A stretch of DNA of 38,466 bases from CAUZFZ01 sp963579025 (lineage in GTDB: Bacteria; Planctomycetota; Planctomycetia; Planctomycetales; Planctomycetaceae): assembly GCA_963579025.1 (NCBI GenBank), contig CAUZFZ010000105.1:1-38466 (forward strand). The letters run 5' to 3'. The position numbers were made by a program, and so were the translations under genes. The notes below the pieces were generated by a model. It had not been told where the DNA came from and did not search any database. It saw nothing but the letters and a program-made list of their open reading frames with translations. Positions 33,061-38,466 of the stretch are shown in pieces (the stretch's first letter is position 1; each line of letters opens with the position of its first letter).

Positions 33061-33798
33061 ATGATCGATCGACTCCGGTTTCTACTGTTGCAGGTTCGCA
33101 ATCCTGACGACCCCATGCGCCAGCACGAGATCGAGTGTTTCGCGCGGGCCATGCAGGTTTCACCCCACCAGATCACCGTACACGACCTGCTGTCTGGAGC
33201 GCCGGATGCGGGAGTCATTGCCGGCACGGACGCATTCCTGTTCGGGGGCAGTGGGCACTACTCGGCCGCCGGCGAAGGCGAGTGGCTGGAACTGGCGATG
33301 GACGCGCTGCGATCGATTCACGCCACCGGCCGTCCGACGTTCGCCTCGTGCTGGGGCTGTCAGGCCATGGCGAGGGCCATGGGTGGTCGCGTCATCCACG
33401 ATGCCGACCGTGCGGAACTCGGCACATACCAGCTCCAATTGACTGAGGCCGGACTCAGCGACCCGCTCTTCAGTCCGCTCGGCCCGATATTCTCAGGCCA
33501 GATGGGGCACGAGGACCGAGTCGTCGAGCTGCCACCGAAAACAACTCTGCTGGCATCGACGGAACTGGTTGAAGTACAGGCGTATCGATTCGACGGGCTG
33601 CCGATCTACTGCACTCAGTTTCATCCAGAGCTGAGTCGCCACGATATTCTGGATCGAGTCAGTGCATACCCCGAATACGTTCAGCACATTTCCGGACAGA
33701 CCCTCGACGAGTTCAATGCCAGTGTGCAGGAGACCCGGCAAGCCGAGAGCGTCCTGCAGCGATTCGTCCAACTGGTCGCCGGCGACGGTGAATACTGA
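33061..33798 (+). CDS. Class I glutamine amidotransferase (GMP-synthase-like)
   Basis: The 245-residue protein has the triad of class I amidotransferases: Cys97 in ASCWGCQAMA (x-C-x-G-x-Q nucleophile elbow), and His188/Glu190 in TQFHPE. FLFGGSGHYSA and GQMGHEDRVVELP fit the GMP-synthase-like standalone group. It would hydrolyse glutamine and pass ammonia to a partner or act as a glutamyl peptidase/hydrolase. Start 33061 is the ATG at the beginning of similarity; the frame is open to 33019. It follows the decarboxylase genes on the same strand and may be in their operon, but the functional link is unclear. Confidence 0.78.
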   Translation: MIDRLRFLLLQVRNPDDPMRQHEIECFARAMQVSPHQITVHDLLSGAPDAGVIAGTDAFLFGGSGHYSAAGEGEWLELAMDALRSIHATGRPTFASCWGCQAMARAMGGRVIHDADRAELGTYQLQLTEAGLSDPLFSPLGPIFSGQMGHEDRVVELPPKTTLLASTELVEVQAYRFDGLPIYCTQFHPELSRHDILDRVSAYPEYVQHISGQTLDEFNASVQETRQAESVLQRFVQLVAGDGEY

Positions 33799-33807
33799 CT
33801 TTCGAGT

Positions 33808-34263
33808 TCACGAGGACTCGTCGTCGACCGGGCCGAGGTCCGTGTGATCGAAGTAGCAGTCGAGGGCCAGCCACAACGAGCGTGCGTAGCGATGGAAGAA
33901 CACCGGAAAGGCGATGGTGTAAATCAGCAGCGGCGGTCCGACGATCTGGTTTGAGTATCCCAGTCCGAAATGCAGGCCCATATACGCCGCCGTCATTGTG
34001 CTGGCCGTGCAGCCGTAATTGACGTAGGTCGAACCGAGGAAATACCCGGGTTCCCGTTCGTATACCAGGCCGCAGCCGCTGCATTGCTTATTCATCCTGA
34101 GCAGGCCGGAAAACAGCCGGTCCTTACCGCACCGGGGGCACAGCAGTTTGAATGCCCGCTTCCGTCCAATCCCAAAAGGCACTCGTGTACCCAAGTGGTA
34201 ATCCTCTGCTGGCGCTGAGGCAGTCTTCGTGAAGGAACCGCCGAATCGAGAGACGACAAACAC
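33808..34263 (-). CDS. DUF983 family membrane protein
   Basis: The 151-residue protein has a zinc-ribbon-like pair CPRCG (C42, C45) and CSGCG (C61, C64), then LVYEREPGYFLGSTYVNYG, the family hallmark, and two transmembrane helices (TASTMTAAYMGLHFGLGY and IVGPPLLIYTIAFPVFFH). DUF983 has no assigned function. The start lies 18 bases after the sucD stop, in the same direction, so it is likely the last gene of the sucCD transcript. The gene is convergent with the amidotransferase. Confidence 0.8.
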   Translation of the reverse strand: MFVVSRFGGSFTKTASAPAEDYHLGTRVPFGIGRKRAFKLLCPRCGKDRLFSGLLRMNKQCSGCGLVYEREPGYFLGSTYVNYGCTASTMTAAYMGLHFGLGYSNQIVGPPLLIYTIAFPVFFHRYARSLWLALDCYFDHTDLGPVDDESS

Positions 34264-34281
34264 GCCGCGCGTGAGCCACGG

Positions 34282-35184
34282 TCAGCCGGCTTTTTTCGCA
34301 ATTGCTTCCTGCATGGCCAGGCCCATATCCGCAGGGCTCTTTGCGACGACGACTCCGGCCGCTTCCAGAGCTTCAATCTTCTCGGCAGCCGTACCACTGC
34401 CGCCGGAGATGATCGCGCCGGCATGCCCCATGCGCTTGCCCGGAGGTGCTGTCTGTCCGGCGATGAATCCGGCGACAGGTTTCGTCACGTGATCACGAAT
34501 GTAATCGGCCGCCTGCTGTTCGGCATTGCCGCCAATTTCACCAATCATCAGCATCGATTCCGTGCCCGGGTCGTTCTCGAAGAGTTCGAGCAGATCGATG
34601 AACGACGTACCGATGATTGGATCGCCGCCAATGCCAATTGCGGTTGACTGGCCGAGTCCCAGGTTGCCCAGTTGCCACGCGGCCTCATAGGTCAGCGTCC
34701 CACTCTTGCTGATCAGGCCGACGGTTCCAGGCTGGTGGATGTACCCCGGCATGATGCCGATCTTGGCGATACCCGGAGTGATAATGCCCGGACAGTTTGG
34801 TCCGATGAGACGCGAGCCGGACTTCTCGACGAAGTGCATCGCCCGAACCATGTCCAGCGTCGGGACACCTTCCGTGATGGCAACGATCAGTTCGATTCCG
34901 GAATCCGCGGCTTCAATGATCGCGTCCGCACAGAACGGAGGCGGGACAAAGACCATTGCCGTATTCGCGCCGAGGTTTTCGACGGCAGCAGCGACCGAGT
35001 TGAAGACAGGAAATCCGTCGACTGTCGTGCCGCCCTTGCCGGGCGTAACGCCACCGACGTAAACGTCGACGTCAGGCTGGCATTCTTTGGCGTACTCGCG
35101 CGACTTCTGCGAGTGGAACAGGCCGGCTTTTCCAGTAATGCCCTGGGTGATCACCCGGGTTTCTTTGCTGACGAGAATACTCAT
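34282..35184 (-). CDS. sucD: Succinyl-CoA ligase, alpha subunit
   Basis: The 300-residue protein matches SucD over its full length: MSILVSKETRVITQGITGK, GGVTPGKGGTTVDGFPVFN (CoA-binding Rossmann domain), FVPPPFCADAIIEAAD, GPNCPGIITPG, and the phosphohistidine loop KRMGHAGAIISGG. It converts succinyl-CoA to succinate with nucleotide triphosphate formation in the citric acid cycle. The expected length is 290-300. It follows sucC by 119 bases on the same strand; the gap is longer than the usual overlap in other bacteria, but no terminator is visible in it. Confidence 0.95.
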   Translation of the reverse strand: MSILVSKETRVITQGITGKAGLFHSQKSREYAKECQPDVDVYVGGVTPGKGGTTVDGFPVFNSVAAAVENLGANTAMVFVPPPFCADAIIEAADSGIELIVAITEGVPTLDMVRAMHFVEKSGSRLIGPNCPGIITPGIAKIGIMPGYIHQPGTVGLISKSGTLTYEAAWQLGNLGLGQSTAIGIGGDPIIGTSFIDLLELFENDPGTESMLMIGEIGGNAEQQAADYIRDHVTKPVAGFIAGQTAPPGKRMGHAGAIISGGSGTAAEKIEALEAAGVVVAKSPADMGLAMQEAIAKKAG

Positions 35185-35303
35185 GGGCGGGCGGTCAAAT
35201 ACTAAGGATTGAATTCGGACAGTTGAATGGACGCCCCGTCCTTGAAAACGGCCTGACGGTCGAGTCGTCCACGCTCAAGGGCATCCGCTATACGCGGTGA
35301 AAA

Positions 35304-36491
35304 TTACGCGCTGATCGACCCGACAACTTTGCGGGCCGCGTCGGTCAGGTCGGTGGCCGGAATGATGGCCTTGCCGCTCTCGGCCAGCATCTTGCGAGCC
35401 AGTTCGACATTCGTGCCTTCAAGACGAACCACCAGTGGCACAGTGAAGCCAACGGTGTCGTATGCCGTGATCAATGCTTCGACGATCGTGTCGCACTTCA
35501 TAATGCCGCCGAAAATGTTGACCAGCACGGCTTTCACGTTGTCGTCTGAAAGGATGATCCGAAACGCCTCGGTCACCTGATCGACATTCGCGCCGCCGCC
35601 GACGTCCAGGAAATTCGCCGGTTCGCCGCCGTGGTATTTGATGAGGTCCATCGTGCTCATCGCCAGGCCGGCTCCGTTCACCAGGCAGCCGATGTTGCCG
35701 TCCAGTTTGACGTAGCTCAGGCCCGCATCCGCCGCTCGGACTTCCGACTCGTCCTCTTCAGACAGGTCGCGGAGTTCAGCAAACGACTTGTGACGAAACA
35801 TGGCGTTGTCGTCGAAGGCGACTTTCGCATCCAGAGCCACGAACTGTCCATCGCCGGTGACGACCAGCGGGTTGATCTCAACCTGGCTGCAGTCATTGTC
35901 CGTGAAGAACTGAGTGAGCTTGGGAATAAACTGCTGCGCGCTTTTGATCGCGGCAGCGTCCAGACCCACCAGATGCGACAAACGTCGAGCCTGCGCTGGC
36001 TGAAGTCCGAAGCCAGCGTCGACCGCAGCGTTGAGGATCTTCTCGGGAGACTCTTCGGCGACCTTTTCGATGTCCATGCCGCCCTCGGACGACATGATGA
36101 CTACGGGGCCTCCGGCGGCGCGGTCGACGACGACTCCCAGATACAGCTCGCGGGCGATATCGAGTCCAGCTTCGACCAGCAGCGTGTTGACCTGCTTGCC
36201 TTCGTCACCCGTCTGAATCGTGACCAGTGTGTTGCCGAGCATCCGTTCCGCATGTTCGCGGGCTTCTTCAGCAGAGCGAACCAGGACAACACCCGGTTGA
36301 TCGGGATGTTCCTTGAAACGGCCTTTGCCGCGACCACCAGCGTGAATCTGAGCCTTCACAACAGCCAATGGGCCGCCAAGCTTCGTAAACGCCTGGGCAG
36401 CTTCCTCGGCCGAACTCGCGGTGAAGCCATCGGGAACGGTGACGCCCGCATTCTTGAGAAGCTGTTTGGCCTGATATTCATGAATCTTCAT
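35304..36491 (-). CDS. sucC: Succinyl-CoA ligase, beta subunit
   Basis: The 395-residue protein begins MKIHEYQAKQLLKNAGVTVPDG and has the ATP-grasp features AQIHAGGRGKGRFKE, EINPLVV, GCLVNGAGLAMSTMD and NIFGGIMKCD. It binds the nucleotide and partners SucD in the citric acid cycle. The start at 36491 gives the normal family length; the frame is open 91 codons further upstream, but that stretch is Pro/Arg-rich and overlaps no domain. It is the first gene of the sucC-sucD-DUF983 set. Confidence 0.95.
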   Translation of the reverse strand: MKIHEYQAKQLLKNAGVTVPDGFTASSAEEAAQAFTKLGGPLAVVKAQIHAGGRGKGRFKEHPDQPGVVLVRSAEEAREHAERMLGNTLVTIQTGDEGKQVNTLLVEAGLDIARELYLGVVVDRAAGGPVVIMSSEGGMDIEKVAEESPEKILNAAVDAGFGLQPAQARRLSHLVGLDAAAIKSAQQFIPKLTQFFTDNDCSQVEINPLVVTGDGQFVALDAKVAFDDNAMFRHKSFAELRDLSEEDESEVRAADAGLSYVKLDGNIGCLVNGAGLAMSTMDLIKYHGGEPANFLDVGGGANVDQVTEAFRIILSDDNVKAVLVNIFGGIMKCDTIVEALITAYDTVGFTVPLVVRLEGTNVELARKMLAESGKAIIPATDLTDAARKVVGSISA

Positions 36492-36806
36492 ACGCGATGA
36501 CCTGATCGCTGAATCGAATCGGACTTCCGCCGCCACCACCGGGCAGCAAGGCGGCGGATAATAGCCCCGCCCGATTCCCCCTGCTACCGGGCCAGCGTCA
36601 CGGGATTTCGAGGTCTGCCCCGTGGGAAGCGTCATGGGAAGCAGCCCTGCCGGACTTTCGCCGACCCTCTGCCGTCCGGCAGTGAGCGAAGACGGCTGAC
36701 CGCACACCGGTGCAATGCCCGGTTCGCCGAACGTGGGGGTCTTCAGTCTGGCAACAGCCCACACATCGGTCTGTCAATCCTCAAGCAGGCAAGACCATCA
36801 ACCGGA
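36492..36806. other. Region upstream of sucC; promoter area and intron remnant
   Basis: The first part must carry the sucC promoter. A leftward G/C hairpin, tgccgtccggca at ~36669-36681, is visible. The part nearer to 36806 precedes a group II intron domain V on the plus strand and may be the decayed lower stem of its domain IV; no reverse-transcriptase coding is recognisable in it. Confidence 0.35.
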
Positions 36807-36882
36807 GAGCCGAATGCGGTAAAACCGCCCGTCCGGTTCGGAGGGAGCGGGAGCCGAAACCAATCTGACTCTCCCCACCCGT
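36807..36882 (+). ncRNA. Orphan group II intron domains V and VI
   Basis: The sequence GAGCCGAATGCGG, loop TAAAA, CCGCCCGTCCGGTTC (36807-36839) has the length and shape of domain V: the lower stem GAGCCG/CGGTTC pairs over six bases, the AGC triad is present, and the upper stem GCGG/CCGC is closed by an A-rich loop. One internal pair (AA/TC) is broken. Directly after it, ggagggagcgggagccg...ctgactctccccaccc can form a domain VI-like hairpin. No reverse-transcriptase coding is present upstream. I infer the 3' remnant of a second group II intron. Confidence 0.55.
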
Positions 36883-36903
36883 TCAGCGGGCAGACCATTC
36901 AAC

Positions 36904-36988
36904 GCCTCTTGCGGCTGCGCCGCCCGGGTTGCGAGCAACCAGGGCCACCCAGACGCGTGTGCTGGCCTAATCAACCTGTGCCACCCCG
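36904..36988. repeat. Direct repeat, left copy
   Basis: This stretch (gcctcttgcggctgcgcc, ggttgcgagcaacc, gtgccaccc) recurs at 37392-37476 in the same orientation with an estimated three quarters of the bases identical. It has two small hairpins (gcggctgcgccgc, ggttgcgagcaacc). The DUF1559 fragment sits between the two copies. Confidence 0.65.
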
Positions 36989-36990
36989 CG

Positions 36991-37302
36991 GAGATCAGAG
37001 ACGGTACTTCAAACACAGTGATGATCGGCGAGCTGCAACGATTGGACGTGCAAGGGCCCGGCAACTTCAGCCAGGACGGCAGGGCAATCGGCGGTGCACC
37101 CACTGCGTTCTCCACATGCAGCAACTGGTGCCGGGATGGTCGCGGCGGACCCAACAACGGATTCTTCGAGGAGCCCGGCAGTGACCACGTCGGCGGCTGT
37201 CACGTCGGCCTGGCCGATGGAGCCGTTCGCTTCATCAGCGACAATGGAATCTTCAGCGCAATCGGCTCCATGCAGAACGGCGAAGTCGTCGGCCCCTTCT
37301 GA
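36991..37302 (+). pseudogene. C-terminal fragment of a DUF1559 protein
   Basis: The frame reads EIRDGTSNTVMIGELQRLDV, the conserved 'DGTSNT-MIGE' motif, then a shortened middle part and GSDHVGGCHVGLADGAVRFIS, NGIFSAIGSMQNGEVVGPF, the C-terminal signature of the planctomycete DUF1559 (pilin-like, type II secretion-related) proteins. Full members have 300-400 residues with an N-terminal prepilin-like helix. Here about 100 residues remain and the N-terminus is replaced by the repeat and the intron remnant. The Met at 37021 or GTG at 37018 may allow a short product, but it would lack its membrane helix. Confidence 0.7.
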
Positions 37303-37656
37303 ATCATTTTCGTCCACCGTACGAACAATTCTTGGTACGGGGTCCCTGTCGTGGCGCGCCGCGACAAGAGATTAATGGTTGTTCGCTCAAAGCCTCTTGC
37401 GGCTTCGCCCCTCGGTTGCAAGCAACCACGGCCATCCGTGACGTCGGTTCTGGCAAGGTCAATCCGTGCCACCCTGCCCTATGACTCCTGTCTAGACGTT
37501 GAATTCCTATGTTTTCTGTTCGTTCTTATCTATACTGTTCACGCGAATATATTCCACCGTCTCATCCTCTACCAATCGTCGACACCGCGGAAGGACTTCG
37601 GTCGGGGTCGAAGATGGGAACGACTCCTGAACTGACACTTTTTGAGACGTGCCACG
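37303..37656. other. Intergenic stretch with an A/T-rich segment
   Basis: After the DUF1559 fragment lie two hairpins (ccgtac...gtacgg at ~37317-37341; tgtcg-tggcgcgccg-cgaca at ~37347-37367), the second repeat copy, and then an A/T-rich stretch at about 37490-37560 that is unlike the rest of the window. The latter probably holds the promoter of the restriction-like gene (TATACT at ~37537 is a candidate -10), but I cannot place a convincing -35. Confidence 0.4.
37392..37476. repeat. Direct repeat, right copy
   Basis: It matches the left copy at 36904-36988: gcctcttgcggcttcgcc, ggttgcaagcaacc, then accacggccatcc and gtgccaccctgcc. The two copies differ at roughly a quarter of the positions, so they are old. 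Their distance is 488 bases from start to start. Confidence 0.65.
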
Positions 37657-38349
37657 ATGACCGACTCCAACAACTCGGCAGGTACTCCGGCGGCGCGAGC
37701 CGACCTGATACTCAGCCAGATTCAGTCGCTAAACGAGCGAGACTTAACCCAAGACATAATCATGCCATTAATGGCACGAATGTACTCACGCGAGACCGCA
37801 GCACAAGTGGAGTATTTTGGAGGGCCGAACGAAAGAGGAAAGGATGTCCTGTGCTGGTATACCAACGAACTGGACGAAACCGCCTTGGCTGTCGCGCAGG
37901 TTAAACTTTCTAAAGCATCGGCAAAGGCAAGAGATACGGAGAGCCTGTCGGAACTCGTAACTCAACTCTCCCAAGCCAACGAGGAGCCGGTTAAACACAA
38001 AGACGGATTCCAGTACCGACCCACCTCTGTACTTTTCATCACCCCCTTCGAAATCGATAGCCGCGCACTTGAGACACGCTTTCGACGATTCAAGTCACTC
38101 CGAACACGTAACCGACGAATCATTGACGGGCGTAAACTCGTTAACTTGATTGAAAAGCACTTGCCGGAACTGGCAGCGCAGTATCTCGGTGTCGAGCATC
38201 ACGCTGCAGAGGTAACTCAGAGCTACCTAACAAACGAAGTCCTGCTTGCGGCCTTGAATCAACAGGATCGAGCACGGGACATTCGGCATATCTACACTGA
38301 TATTGATTTCAGCTTGGGAAAACACACTACCCGTCTCCTGCGGGCGTGA
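37657..38349 (+). CDS. Mrr-like restriction-endonuclease-fold protein, probably truncated
   Basis: The 230-residue protein has a PD-(D/E)xK nuclease core of the Mrr kind: a helix with NERDLTQDIIMPLMARM, E52 in the strand QVEYFGG, the metal-binding Asp63 in NERGKDVLCW, and Gln81-x-Lys83 in ALAVAQVKL. The second half (FLITPFEIDSRALETRFRRF and a helical tail) has no effector domain and stops after GKHTTRLLRA. In proteins of this type the nuclease is normally followed by a large NTPase or repeat domain, so the gene looks cut off. The start ATG 37657 is preferred to TTG 37642. Codons are richer in A/T than in the neighbours, which suggests lateral transfer. It may be a defence-system remnant. Confidence 0.65.
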   Translation: MTDSNNSAGTPAARADLILSQIQSLNERDLTQDIIMPLMARMYSRETAAQVEYFGGPNERGKDVLCWYTNELDETALAVAQVKLSKASAKARDTESLSELVTQLSQANEEPVKHKDGFQYRPTSVLFITPFEIDSRALETRFRRFKSLRTRNRRIIDGRKLVNLIEKHLPELAAQYLGVEHHAAEVTQSYLTNEVLLAALNQQDRARDIRHIYTDIDFSLGKHTTRLLRA

Positions 38350-38466
38350 TCCCTTTACGTGGCGGTGGTTATGCTGACGTAAGTTGTTGTTGAGTGTGAG
38401 TTTGCCGCGTTGGCGGCTGGATGTCGCGGGGGGACTTCATTTCCTGTCCCATGTCCGGGGCAGCCC

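Noticed and set aside
38350..38466. Terminal inverted repeat of an IS at the right edge
   Set aside because: The flank after the nuclease stop looks unlike coding sequence and could be an element end, but with only 117 bases and no second end visible it cannot be assigned.

Overview
The window looks like a chromosome segment of a planctomycete, probably from the order Planctomycetales. The evidence is a set of families that are expanded in that phylum: a DUF1587/1592/1588/1585-type cytochrome paired with a DUF1552 protein, a DUF1559 (pilin-like) remnant, a giant FG-GAP/RTX protein with a LEPR-XLL-like N-terminus, an ISAzo13 ('Rhodopirellula') transposase, an ECF sigma factor of the planctomycete type, a PIG-L deacetylase with a signal peptide, and GAF-HlyD and zinc-ribbon/vWA proteins. 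GC content is high nearly throughout; the last kilobase is visibly richer in A/T. The genus cannot be fixed from the sequence alone.

Layout. 1-2439: 5' tip of a leftward gene, the C-terminal remnant of an MMPL/RND transporter, and a DHODH-like domain fused to a multi-helix membrane domain. 2628-6299 (minus): zinc-ribbon/vWA membrane protein, a small conserved protein, a secreted alpha/beta hydrolase. 6484-7377: exported GIY-YIG protein. 7422-7641: strong stem-loops and a ~146-bp palindromic element. 7681-11323: PSD-type cytochrome and DUF1552 pair. 11363-12058: inverted-repeat element, DUF1653 gene, and a palindrome-rich stretch that appears to have truncated the partner gene of the ECF sigma factor at 12055-12588. 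13161-13245: tRNA-Ser(UGA) with a terminator. 14133-22638: one giant surface protein gene (about 2,835 aa) read as three pieces because of two one-base deficits. 22783-24078 (minus): wreckage of a group II intron 3' end joined to an ISAzo13 transposase fragment. 24170-26419 (minus): GAF-HlyD membrane adaptor. 27160-33798: secreted protein, dCTP deaminase-like protein, PhyH dioxygenase, PIG-L deacetylase, a two-subunit TPP decarboxylase and a class I glutamine amidotransferase. 33808-36491 (minus): sucC-sucD-DUF983. 36807-37476: orphan group II intron domain V, repeat copies, and a DUF1559 fragment. 37657-38349: Mrr-like restriction-endonuclease-fold protein that looks truncated.

How it fits together. 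Housekeeping (succinyl-CoA ligase, tRNA-Ser, a dCTP deaminase-like nucleotide gene) is interspersed with planctomycete-specific envelope genes and small palindromic repeat elements. There is no complete transposon, prophage or CRISPR array. The accessory material is mostly decayed: two group II intron ends, one broken transposase, three truncated genes. Apparent one-base losses occur at short homopolymers (15729, 20422, 23578, possibly 23051), so either the sequence has homopolymer errors or several of these genes are decaying. I did not find a convincing new multigene system. The best leads are the exported GIY-YIG protein, the DHODH-like/membrane fusion, the repeated module of the giant protein, and the palindromic elements.
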